Positions 16,272-24,044 of a stretch of 33,803 bases of DNA are shown here, in pieces. The stretch comes from Paenibacillaceae bacterium. Its GTDB lineage: Bacteria; Bacillota; Bacilli; Paenibacillales; CANHGK01. The stretch spans positions 1 to 33,803 of the forward strand of contig CANHGK010000025.1 in NCBI GenBank assembly GCA_947460235.1, in the 5' to 3' direction. Both the position numbers and the translations under genes were made by a program. Positions within the stretch are counted from its first letter, which is position 1. Every line of letters starts with the position of its first letter. Below the pieces are notes generated by a model. It saw nothing but the letters and a program-made list of their open reading frames with translations, was not told where the DNA came from and ran no database searches.

Positions 16272-16295
16272 ATATACCCAATCTGTTGGGTATAT
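16272..16295. promoter_or_regulatory. Inverted repeat, candidate operator of the XRE regulator
   Basis: ATATACCCAA (16272-16281) and TTGGGTATAT (16286-16295) are perfect 10-base arms around TCTG, between the divergent secreted-protein gene and the conjugation operon, 76 bases before the regulator start. A T8 run follows on the plus strand, but no plus-strand gene lies upstream that would need a terminator, so an operator for XRE autoregulation is the better reading. Confidence 0.5.
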
Positions 16296-16370
16296 TTTTT
16301 TTACCCTGATACAGTTAGCATTTGATCTGTAGAAGACATCTCCATATTGAATTACGAAGGGAGCAGAAAG

Positions 16371-16586
16371 ATGAAGGAAATTCAAATGATTATTAAATCA
16401 ATTCGTGAATCAAGAGGTATTTCGCAGGGTGAGCTGGCTAGGTTAACTGGAGTAAGTCAATCGGCAATTTCAGATATTGAAAATAACAAAAGAAATCCAT
16501 CGTTACTCACGATTACGCTGATTGCTGAGGCACTACAATTACCGGTGGATGCATTAATGCAATCAAAGTTGGATGAGACGAAATGA
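16371..16586 (+). CDS. XRE-family HTH regulator
   Basis: A 71-aa DNA-binding protein that is almost entirely one lambda-repressor-like helix-turn-helix: IKSIRESRGISQGELARLTG (helices 1-2), VSQSAISDIENNKRNPS (recognition helix) and LLTITLIAEALQLPVDALMQ. It most likely represses or switches the conjugation operon it heads, through the inverted repeat at 16272-16295. The ATG at 16371 is preferred over the ATG at 16347 because AAGGGAG lies 7 bases upstream. Its stop overlaps the virD4 start in ATGA, so the two are translationally coupled. Confidence 0.9.
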   Translation: MKEIQMIIKSIRESRGISQGELARLTGVSQSAISDIENNKRNPSLLTITLIAEALQLPVDALMQSKLDETK

Positions 16587-18562
16587 ATCAACCGTATGGT
16601 CGAACACGAACTTCTTTAATTGACGGCTGGGATTGGATCGTAATCGGTTGCGTTTACGTTTTTGTGGCATGGATCGTGTGGCACTGGGCCATGGTGAAAG
16701 TCATGTATGTTGATCGTTCGACCTTGGATATTCTGTGGGTACTTTTCGATCAACTGGATGAAAAGCCGTTTGAATTCACATGGAACGATTCCATTTGGAA
16801 TCAGTTTTGGAGTGTGCAACTTCTGCTTGTTCCAGGTTATTTGATTGCGTGTCTGATGTATGTAACGAGACGTCCAAAACGAGATTATGCACGAATCGAA
16901 TACGGATCAGCTGCGTGGGCATCCACAGAAGAAGTAAAAGCGTTTGCTGGGATGGAAGGGAAGATTGTACTGAGTCAGGATCTATTTTTGGATCCAGCTA
17001 CTCGGCAAGTGAACTTGAACCAACTCGTCATTGGAGGATCTGGAGCTGGTAAATCAAGAAGCAAAATCATTCCGGATTTATTACAAGCGAATACAAGTTT
17101 TGTGGTGACAGATCCAAAGGGTGAATTATATCGCACGTGTGCGGGGGTGTTATTGGATCAGGGATATCAAATTCGCATGTTACATTTAATCGATCCTTCA
17201 CTTTCCCATCGGTATAATCCGTTCCATTATTTGCGGGAGGATAAAGATGTTCTGATTCTTGTGGATACGATCATGAAGAATACGAGTGATCCGCGTAAAA
17301 GTGGGGGAGATGAGTTCTGGGTCAAATCCGAGACTGCGCTGTTGCAGGCGATTTTATATTACTTATGGCATGTGAGACCGCCTGAGGAACAACACTTGGC
17401 TGGTGTGCTAGCAATGGTTACATCGGCCCGTGTGGCAGAGGAGAGCTCAAAAGAATCGGATAATCCACTTGAGCGAGTCTTTGATGATTTATCAGCGATG
17501 GATGCAAGACATATTGCGGTTCGTTGCTACGATGTTTTCCGGCTTGCGACGGGGAAAACGGCGAAATCCATTTTGGTGTCGCTTGCGGTACGCTTATCAG
17601 TTTTTCAGACGGATGATATGGCAGCACTCACTGCAAGTGACGAAATGCAACTTGATCAAATCGGTGCAGAAAAAACAGCGATTTTCTTAATCCTTTCGGA
17701 TTCGCACAGCGCGTTTCATGTCATTGCCGCGCTATTTTACTCGCAGATGTTTCAGTTCTTATTTTATGAGGCGGACCATCGTTATGGAGGGCAATTGCCA
17801 ATCCCGGTTCAAGCGTTGCTTGATGAGTTTGCAAACATTGGTAAAATTCCTGATTTTGACCAGTTAATTGCAACGATGCGATCGCGCCGGGTGAGCGTGA
17901 CGGTGGTTTTGCAATCACTATCGCAATTGAAAAATCGTTACCGAGATTCATGGGAAACAATCGTAGGATGTTGTGATTCGCTCATTTATTTGGGGACGCA
18001 GGACCAAGAAACAAGGCAGTACATCTCGCGGATGCTTGGGAAAACAACGATTATCGTAGACGGAAAAAGCAAAACACGTTCAAGCAGAAGTGCTTCGCGG
18101 AGTGAAAACGAACAGCGTATCTCCCGTGAATTGATGAGTGCGGACGAGCTGTTACGAATGGAACGGATCAATAGCATTGTTTTCGTAAGAGGATACCGGC
18201 CGTTTTGGACGAGAAAATTCGATGTGACCACGCATCCATGTTATTCATGTGTCCGAGTTCCAGATCCACTCATTCAGCGAAAGGGAACAGACATCCCGAC
18301 TTTCCGTCCAGGTGATGTGGTTCACGATCGGAATGATCGGTCGTTAGATCAGGATCAATTGATTCAGCTAGTTCAATTGCAACAAGACGCGAAACATCAA
18401 ATGGAATTGAGTGAACAACGGGCATTTCGCAAGAAATTGGATGAACGCGTGGAGGGTACGAAGTTGCATCCACTGACGATTCAAATGATCGACCCGCTTG
18501 GGGATGAGGATGAATCGATTGATGATCTGACACATGAGATTGAACGATTATTACAAAAATGA
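16583..18562 (+). CDS. Type IV coupling protein (VirD4/TraG ATPase)
   Basis: This 659-aa inner-membrane ATPase brings the relaxase-DNA complex to the secretion channel. Two transmembrane segments lie near residues 10-35 and 65-92, followed by a cytoplasmic RecA-like domain. Walker A is GGSGAGKS (G151-S158, K157) and FVVTDPKGELYR follows; Walker B is LLDEFANIG (D414, E415). The STRYSQL-like QSLSQLKNRY segment near 455 and the arginine-rich region beyond fit the TraG/TraD/VirD4 family. The start overlaps the regulator stop by four bases, and the end overlaps the pilin ORF by four. All key residues are intact. Confidence 0.95.
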   Translation: MNQPYGRTRTSLIDGWDWIVIGCVYVFVAWIVWHWAMVKVMYVDRSTLDILWVLFDQLDEKPFEFTWNDSIWNQFWSVQLLLVPGYLIACLMYVTRRPKRDYARIEYGSAAWASTEEVKAFAGMEGKIVLSQDLFLDPATRQVNLNQLVIGGSGAGKSRSKIIPDLLQANTSFVVTDPKGELYRTCAGVLLDQGYQIRMLHLIDPSLSHRYNPFHYLREDKDVLILVDTIMKNTSDPRKSGGDEFWVKSETALLQAILYYLWHVRPPEEQHLAGVLAMVTSARVAEESSKESDNPLERVFDDLSAMDARHIAVRCYDVFRLATGKTAKSILVSLAVRLSVFQTDDMAALTASDEMQLDQIGAEKTAIFLILSDSHSAFHVIAALFYSQMFQFLFYEADHRYGGQLPIPVQALLDEFANIGKIPDFDQLIATMRSRRVSVTVVLQSLSQLKNRYRDSWETIVGCCDSLIYLGTQDQETRQYISRMLGKTTIIVDGKSKTRSSRSASRSENEQRISRELMSADELLRMERINSIVFVRGYRPFWTRKFDVTTHPCYSCVRVPDPLIQRKGTDIPTFRPGDVVHDRNDRSLDQDQLIQLVQLQQDAKHQMELSEQRAFRKKLDERVEGTKLHPLTIQMIDPLGDEDESIDDLTHEIERLLQK

Positions 18563-18927
18563 GACGAGGAATGAGCGATATGACAAAAAGTTGGGTAAAA
18601 GCAAAACAAGTTTGGTTCCATCCGAAAACACATCAATTCGTGATGTATAGTGTGACAATTATTGGTGCGGTGATTATTTTTACGGAACCTGTATATGCGG
18701 CTGGCGGTGCTACTGGGGCAACAGGAACAAAAATCGACCTACTCGCACAAACCATCGCTGGGTGGTCACAAAAGGTTGGCGGCGTGATTGCCTTCTTCGG
18801 CGGATTGCAAACGGCGATGGGGTTTAAGAACGATGATCCAGAAGTCAAAAACAAGGGGCTCAAAACCATCGCATCGGGCGGATTGGTGGCGGCCGTTGCG
18901 ACTGGGTACGCAACATGGATCGACTAA
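18559..18927 (+). CDS. VirB2/TrbC-like pilin subunit
   Basis: A small membrane protein of 115-122 aa. A signal-like segment (MYSVTIIGAVIIFTEPVYAA, near 29-48) is followed by a Gly-rich GGATGATGT stretch and two hydrophobic helices, about 75-87 (GGVIAFFGGLQTA) and 104-119 (IASGGLVAAVATGYAT). This plan matches VirB2/TrbC pilins and the Maff2-type proteins of Gram-positive conjugative elements. Position between coupling protein and VirB6 also fits. Starts are uncertain: ATG 18559 (ATGA overlap with virD4), 18571 or 18580; the last has GAGGA about 9 bases upstream and may be the true one. The end overlaps the virB6 start by 13 bases. Confidence 0.7.
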   Translation: MRRGMSDMTKSWVKAKQVWFHPKTHQFVMYSVTIIGAVIIFTEPVYAAGGATGATGTKIDLLAQTIAGWSQKVGGVIAFFGGLQTAMGFKNDDPEVKNKGLKTIASGGLVAAVATGYATWID

Positions 18928-20246
18928 GTGATTTGACGTTCTCTAAATACATATTCGCTTTTGTCGTAATGATCTCGATTTTTGGATGGGGCGGACAGCT
19001 TGCAAGTGCAGCTGGAATCGATCCCATCCGAGTTACGGCACTGAGTAGCGAAAAATGGTATTTCGAATGGGATGGTATCCCAACATCAAATTGGTACCGT
19101 GTTGTATTGAATGCACCGGGATGTTTTGGAATAACGACGAGTTATGACCGAAGTGCGATTTTTGCAAATGAGTTATCCGGAAAAACATCGGCGACGCTAA
19201 CAGTGATCGGGATTCAGGTTTACGGTGTCGATGAGCAAGGGAACTATCAGTCACGGGAAGCGGGAAGAAAAACATTCACATTTAATCCTGAGCAAGAACT
19301 TTCGCCGGACGGGATGCTTGACGCACTGCAAAAGGGATTTGATCGCGTCGCCGTGACGACAACGAATTTGCCGCAATTATTTGCCGCAGATTTGAACGAA
19401 TCGTTTCAGCGAATTCTATTTGAACTTTGGAAGACGATTACGATGTGGATGGGCATGATTCAGGAAAAAATGCAGCAAGACGACATCACGACCATCCCGA
19501 TTGTCCAAGCAGTAGAGCAAGCGGTCAGGCCAATCGCTTATAGCTTACTCGCGTTATTCTTTGTGATGGAGTTTTCGACGAAGACGATTCGTTTTGAAAC
19601 GTCGACGAACGAAGGAATCGCAAAAGTCATCTTACAACTTCTGTTCGCAAAATATATGACAGATAGCAGTTTGTTCATCATTCAACTGATTTTGGATGTG
19701 AATCACGAACTTGTGGATCTCATATTTCATGCAGGCAACGTAAAAAACATCAATGATCTGATTGCCTATCAGACGATTTTTACTCCAGATTCGATTGGGG
19801 TGATTCACGGGGTGATCGATAGCATGATTGCCGTCATTGGTTTATTGATCGCGTCACTTGTGATTGTCGTACTTTGGTTGCTGATTTACGCAATTATTTA
19901 CATCCGAGTCATGGAACTATGTGTGATGACCGCAGTGTCTCCGCTGTTTTTTGCAACACTGGCCGGGGACGTAACGAATGATGTGTTCAAGGGATTTATC
20001 AAGTCACTGATTGGCTTGGCACTTCAAACGACGTTCATGTCGGTATCGATCGTATTTTTCTCGAACGGCCTTGTAAATATGATGACGTCAGGACAGTCAA
20101 TGTTTCAAGGGGTCGGTGATTTTATGATTGGGATGCTAACACTTGCAATTTTCATCATCAAAACACCAAACGCATTACGTCAAGTGCTCGGCGGAGGCGG
20201 AGCGTCAGGAAGTTTGTCGTCACTTTTATTACTCGTTCGAAAATAA
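18915..20246 (+). CDS. VirB6/TrbL-like channel protein with extracytoplasmic N-domain
   Basis: This 443-aa protein is the polytopic inner-membrane part of the secretion channel. It starts with a signal peptide (TFSKYIFAFVVMISIFGWGG, cut near SAAG). Residues about 35-130 read like a fibronectin-III-like beta domain (for example SEKWYFEWDGIP, NWYRVVLN, TATLTVIGIQVYG-like ATLTVIGIQVYGVDEQGNYQ). Five or more hydrophobic segments follow from about 210 to 420, including GLLIASLVIVVLWLLIYAII, CVMTAVSPLFFATLAG and DFMIGMLTLAIFIIKTPNAL, the VirB6/TrbL hallmark plan. It overlaps the pilin gene by 13 bases. The N-terminal domain is unusual for VirB6 and may face the cell wall. Confidence 0.85.
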   Translation: MDRLSDLTFSKYIFAFVVMISIFGWGGQLASAAGIDPIRVTALSSEKWYFEWDGIPTSNWYRVVLNAPGCFGITTSYDRSAIFANELSGKTSATLTVIGIQVYGVDEQGNYQSREAGRKTFTFNPEQELSPDGMLDALQKGFDRVAVTTTNLPQLFAADLNESFQRILFELWKTITMWMGMIQEKMQQDDITTIPIVQAVEQAVRPIAYSLLALFFVMEFSTKTIRFETSTNEGIAKVILQLLFAKYMTDSSLFIIQLILDVNHELVDLIFHAGNVKNINDLIAYQTIFTPDSIGVIHGVIDSMIAVIGLLIASLVIVVLWLLIYAIIYIRVMELCVMTAVSPLFFATLAGDVTNDVFKGFIKSLIGLALQTTFMSVSIVFFSNGLVNMMTSGQSMFQGVGDFMIGMLTLAIFIIKTPNALRQVLGGGGASGSLSSLLLLVRK

Positions 20247-20260
20247 GGAGAAAAAAGATC

Positions 20261-20812
20261 ATGTCACGAATGCTGATGACCGTTGTTTCCATCGTGTTGA
20301 CGATGTTTTTGTTTGGTTGTGCTACGACTGCATCGCCTCATGTTCGTTCCGAAATGGTTCCGATGCCAACTTCGGAAGTGATACCTCCGGAAGAAGATTG
20401 TTATCGCGGAAAATCTTCTGATCAGTGGTGCATGCAAGTTACAGGCGTGTCAGATGGAAATTTGCTAAAAGGAATCATACATCAACCTGGACAAGCTGAA
20501 TACGAAGGACGAATTGAGCTGCTTGGTGTAGGTGAAACGACTGATCAGGCCAAGGTCGTACTCGAAAAGCAGTTGGTTGGAAAAACAGTTTGGTTGAATT
20601 TTGATTCCAATATGACAAGTAGCGAAAATTTCGCAATTCCAGCATATGTGTTTGATCACGAGAACGAGATCAATATGGAATTGATTGAACAAGGTTACGC
20701 AAAAGTTACTAACGATTTTACGCAGTTAGATCATGAAGTTGGAATGCGCGAAGCGGAACATATGGCAAAGATGCAAAAGCTTGGCGGTTGGGGAGATGGG
20801 ACATGGAAGTGA
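20261..20812 (+). CDS. Lipoprotein with degenerate SNase/thermonuclease-like domain
   Basis: This 183-aa exported lipoprotein has a lipobox LFGC (C20), so it should be anchored outside the membrane. Residues about 57-183 follow the staphylococcal-nuclease fold: VSDGNLLKGII for the first Asp strand, GRIELLGVGET where active enzymes have RLxGIDxPE, and NMELIEQGYAKVT and AEHMAKMQKLGGWGDG at the end. The usual catalytic region is changed: the DxPE part is GVGET, and the YGR arginine motif is not seen (NFAIPAYVFDHE instead). It probably binds rather than cuts, or works weakly. AAGGAG lies upstream of ATG. It overlaps the prgI start by 10 bases. Such surface nucleases occur in some Gram-positive elements, but the role is unknown. 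Confidence 0.75.
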   Translation: MSRMLMTVVSIVLTMFLFGCATTASPHVRSEMVPMPTSEVIPPEEDCYRGKSSDQWCMQVTGVSDGNLLKGIIHQPGQAEYEGRIELLGVGETTDQAKVVLEKQLVGKTVWLNFDSNMTSSENFAIPAYVFDHENEINMELIEQGYAKVTNDFTQLDHEVGMREAEHMAKMQKLGGWGDGTWK

Positions 20813-21159
20813 AAATTCCGAAAGACATTCGTACGTATCAGGAGAAAGTGTTTATGGGAATGTCGGTCCGTCAAACGATCAGCATGGTCCTTGCACTTGG
20901 GATCGACGTACCAATGTATTACGTGCTGACGGCACATGGGGTGGGCACTGAACTTGTTAGTTGGATTGTCATTGGATTTGGAATGGCCTTCTTGAGTATT
21001 GGTTTTTTCAGTTACAACGGAATGACGGTTGAGAAATTTATTATTCAATATATCAAAACACAGTTTTGGTGGCCAATGAGACGAACGTACCAAAGTGGTC
21101 ACGCATGGGGAGGGGAATGGGATGAACTGGTTTCGAAGCGTGGCAACGAAAGAAAATAA
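20803..21159 (+). CDS. PrgI-family membrane protein (VirB3-like)
   Basis: A 118-aa membrane protein that typically sits next to VirB4 and corresponds to VirB3. Family features are the opening VKIPKDIRTYQEKVFMGMSV, then two hydrophobic helices (TISMVLALGIDVPMYYVL, about 26-43, and LVSWIVIGFGMAFLSIGFFS, about 51-71) and NGMTVEKFIIQYIKTQFW. The ATG at 20803 is preferred to 20788 because it starts exactly at the family N-terminus and has GGGAGATGG about 6 bases upstream. It overlaps the upstream lipoprotein gene by 10 bases and the virB4 gene by 38. Confidence 0.9.
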   Translation: MEVKIPKDIRTYQEKVFMGMSVRQTISMVLALGIDVPMYYVLTAHGVGTELVSWIVIGFGMAFLSIGFFSYNGMTVEKFIIQYIKTQFWWPMRRTYQSGHAWGGEWDELVSKRGNERK

Positions 21160-23488
21160 ATCGGTAACGATGCGATCGCGAAAATTGACGGTGCCCAAAA
21201 CCGTACAAGCAACCATGCCATTTGAAACGTTGTTTTTGGGTGGTCTCATCCAAGTCGATCCGATGCGCTATGCGCGGATCGCTATGTTTCAAAACGTAAA
21301 CTATACCTTGGCAAAAGTGGACGAGCAGTCATTTTTATTTTCGCAATATAGTGAGTGGTTGAATTCGCTCGATCAAGAAATTCATGTGCAACTTTTTTTG
21401 AGTACATATGCGATTGACCCAGAGACCGTGTGGGAGGCAATGGCTCCTTTGGAAGTGGACCCAAAATATGCGGAACTAGCCAGCGATTATGAACGAGTGA
21501 TGCACGTTCAAGTGCAAGAGAGCCACCATCAAACATCCGAAAAGCGTTATTATGTCGTGATCAGTGTGGAGGCAAAAGATCCAGATCATGCCGATCAGCG
21601 ACTGAGCCGTGTGATGCATGAATCCGAGGCTCATTTTCAAAAAATGGGGAGTAGTATGCGGCCCGTCGGTTCGGAGCAAGTCGTTCAGCTATTGTATGGG
21701 CTATACAATATGAAAGAAGAACATACGCAGCCCCTTCGCGGAAATGAAACTGCGATTGGTAGGGGCGCATCCGTGAAAGATAAGATTGCACCACCGAGTT
21801 TTAAGTTCAAGATCAATCATGTGCATGTTGGCGAGACCTTCGCGCGAACGCTGTTTGTTCGAGATTTTCCGAGTTCGCTGAACGATGCGATGATTGCAAG
21901 CTTGGTGGATTGTCCATTTACATTATCCGTTGCAATTCATATCCAACCGACGGATTCCGCCGATGCGATCCGTTTGATCAAGAAAAAGATCACGGGGATG
22001 GAGTCCAATAAATTGGATTACATTCGAAAAGGTGCACGAATCAGTCCGCACTACCAGTTTGTACCTTATGAGTTACAGACGGCCCTTGAAGAGGCACAAC
22101 ACTTGTTGAATCAGATCGTGAAAGAGAATAAGAAACTGTTTTTTGTGGGGATCTATTTAACTGTGTTTGCGGATTCACTCGATGAACTCGATGGTCGAAC
22201 GAAAACCGTACAAAGCATTTGTCGTCGTTTTTTGACTCGGGCAGATGTGCTCACGCATCAGCAGGAAGATGGATTGGCAAGTGTGTTGCCCTTTGGAAAG
22301 GACAAAATCGGTAATACGCGTACGATGCTCACGGACAGCACGGCGATCTTTTTACCGTTCTCGACGCAAGATGTATTTCAGCCTGGTGGATTCTGTTACG
22401 GCCGAAATCGTGTGTCCGGTAGCTTGATTGTTTTTAATCGAAAGCAATTGCAAAATGCGAGTGGATTCATTCTTGGTGTTCCAGGTAGCGGCAAGTCGTT
22501 TCGGGCAAAACGGGAGATTGTCGATGTGCTGCTGAATACCGGAGATGATGTGATCGTCATCGATCCCGAAAGGGAGTACAGTACGCTTTGTGAAAACTTC
22601 GGCGGTGAAGTGATTCGGATCGCATCCAATTCATCGCATACGATCAATCCGATGGACATGTCGAAGGACTATGCCGATGATGACAATCCGCTTACGGTTA
22701 AAGCAGAGTTTATTTTATCGCTGTGCGAAAGTTTGATGGGAAGTTTGAAACCGTCCGAAAAAACGATCATTGACCGTGCGATTTTGCGGACATATTCTGC
22801 GTATTTGAGTAGCGATTTTGACGAAGCTAAAATTCCAACGCTCCATGATTTTTATGAAACGGTGTGTCAGCAACCCGAAGAGGAAGCGAAAAATATTGCA
22901 CTTGCCTTAGAGATTTACATCAAAGGATCACTGAACATTTTCAGCAAGCGGACGAACATTAATTTGAACAATCGGTTCACCGTGTTCGATACGAAGGATC
23001 TCGGGAAGCAGCTTAAAAGCCTGGGGATGCTTGTCGTCCTCGATGCAGTATGGAACCGAGTTTGCAAAAACCGGAACAACGGCAAATACACGTGGATCTA
23101 TACCGATGAATTTTACTTACTATTTTCGAGTGAATACTCAGCTAACTTTTACTATGAACTGTACAAGCGTGCACGGAAATGGGGAGGGATTCCGACAGGC
23201 ATTACGCAGAATATTGAGGATCTGCTACGGAGTGATACGGCCCGGACGATGCTGTCGAATTCGCAGTTTTTACTATTACTGAATCAGGCAGCCTCAGACC
23301 GTCAAGAGCTTTCGAAACTGCTAAAAATCAGTTCCATGCAACTGTCATTTGTGACGAATGCGGACGAGGGTTGCGGACTACTCATCAGCACGAAACACGT
23401 CATTCCATTTCAAGATCGGTTCCCGAAAGACAATCGGCTGTACCGAATGATGACGACGAAAGTGGACGAGCTGCGGGTAGGTGATTGA
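21122..23488 (+). CDS. VirB4-family type IV secretion ATPase
   Basis: This 788-aa ATPase drives assembly and transport by the conjugation channel. The N-terminal half is the VirB4/CagE-type domain. The C-terminal ATPase has Walker A GVPGSGKSF (G452-S459, K458), the VIVIDPEREYSTL segment, and Walker B IYTDEFYLLF (D662, E663); GITQNIEDLLRS and LLLNQAASDRQELSKLL near the end are typical of the family. The ATG at 21122 follows GGGGAGGGG and starts inside prgI; an ATG at 21095 would extend it by nine residues without a good ribosome site. All nucleotide-binding motifs are intact. It is the last T4SS gene before the oriT candidate. Confidence 0.95.
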   Translation: MNWFRSVATKENKSVTMRSRKLTVPKTVQATMPFETLFLGGLIQVDPMRYARIAMFQNVNYTLAKVDEQSFLFSQYSEWLNSLDQEIHVQLFLSTYAIDPETVWEAMAPLEVDPKYAELASDYERVMHVQVQESHHQTSEKRYYVVISVEAKDPDHADQRLSRVMHESEAHFQKMGSSMRPVGSEQVVQLLYGLYNMKEEHTQPLRGNETAIGRGASVKDKIAPPSFKFKINHVHVGETFARTLFVRDFPSSLNDAMIASLVDCPFTLSVAIHIQPTDSADAIRLIKKKITGMESNKLDYIRKGARISPHYQFVPYELQTALEEAQHLLNQIVKENKKLFFVGIYLTVFADSLDELDGRTKTVQSICRRFLTRADVLTHQQEDGLASVLPFGKDKIGNTRTMLTDSTAIFLPFSTQDVFQPGGFCYGRNRVSGSLIVFNRKQLQNASGFILGVPGSGKSFRAKREIVDVLLNTGDDVIVIDPEREYSTLCENFGGEVIRIASNSSHTINPMDMSKDYADDDNPLTVKAEFILSLCESLMGSLKPSEKTIIDRAILRTYSAYLSSDFDEAKIPTLHDFYETVCQQPEEEAKNIALALEIYIKGSLNIFSKRTNINLNNRFTVFDTKDLGKQLKSLGMLVVLDAVWNRVCKNRNNGKYTWIYTDEFYLLFSSEYSANFYYELYKRARKWGGIPTGITQNIEDLLRSDTARTMLSNSQFLLLLNQAASDRQELSKLLKISSMQLSFVTNADEGCGLLISTKHVIPFQDRFPKDNRLYRMMTTKVDELRVGD

Positions 23489-23544
23489 CGTGGGTTGTTT
23501 GGTGGAAAGGGCTTGAAGTGCTTTTTACTGGTTTTGCAAGCATT

Positions 23545-23622
23545 GAAAGATGGCGCCATTCTGCTTCATCTTTCGGGGCCTCGCCCCCTTCCCCGCCTGG
23601 TGGCTCCGCCCCCAGACCCCTG
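23545..23622. promoter_or_regulatory. Candidate oriT
   Basis: The only sizable gap in the transfer operon (23489-23660) contains an 8-base inverted repeat, GAAAGATG (23545-23552) with CATCTTTC (23567-23574), then a sharply GC-rich patch (23575-23622) with the hairpin GGGGC CTC GCCCC and GCC TGGT GGC. Position just before mobC and the relaxase, inverted repeats and changed base composition are what an oriT should show. The nick site is not identified. Confidence 0.5.
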
Positions 23623-23660
23623 GTCAAAACAACAAAAAATATACGAAAGAGGATTTTTAA

Positions 23661-24044
23661 ATGACAGTAAGGGATCAGAGAACACTACGCATGAACCACC
23701 GAAAACCGGAACAAAGTGAACCGTTTCGGTATCCAAACATTCGGTTTACAGAGAGCGAGTGGGACCTTCTTCAGCTGCGTTTGGAGCAGTCTGGAATGAG
23801 TGCGCAGTCTTTCGGAAGGGACTGTTTACTTGGTCAACCGGTCGTTGTGATGAGCGGATTTTTAGAAATGGCAGAGCAGATTCGGCGCATCGGTGTGAAC
23901 GTGAATCAGGTCGCCAAAGTAGCAAATTACGATACGAGAATTAATGAAGAACATTTGGATGAAATCCATAAGGAACTAAAAATGATATGGCGATTACTAA
24001 GCAGCTTTCTATCCGAAGTTCGAGCAAAATCATCAACACGCTAA
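23661..24044 (+). CDS. mobC: MobC-like relaxosome accessory protein
   Basis: A 127-aa DNA-binding accessory protein that helps a relaxase open oriT. It has the usual MobC pattern: a ribbon-helix-helix-like stretch, PNIRFTESEWDLLQLRLEQS (residues 28-47), then GMSAQSFGRDCLLGQ, and the typical C-terminal block IRRIGVNVNQVAKVAN near 76-91, where the phrase GxNVNQ is characteristic. AGAGGA about 9 bases before the ATG is the ribosome site. It lies directly behind the oriT candidate and overlaps the relaxase gene by 58 bases. Confidence 0.9.
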   Translation: MTVRDQRTLRMNHRKPEQSEPFRYPNIRFTESEWDLLQLRLEQSGMSAQSFGRDCLLGQPVVVMSGFLEMAEQIRRIGVNVNQVAKVANYDTRINEEHLDEIHKELKMIWRLLSSFLSEVRAKSSTR

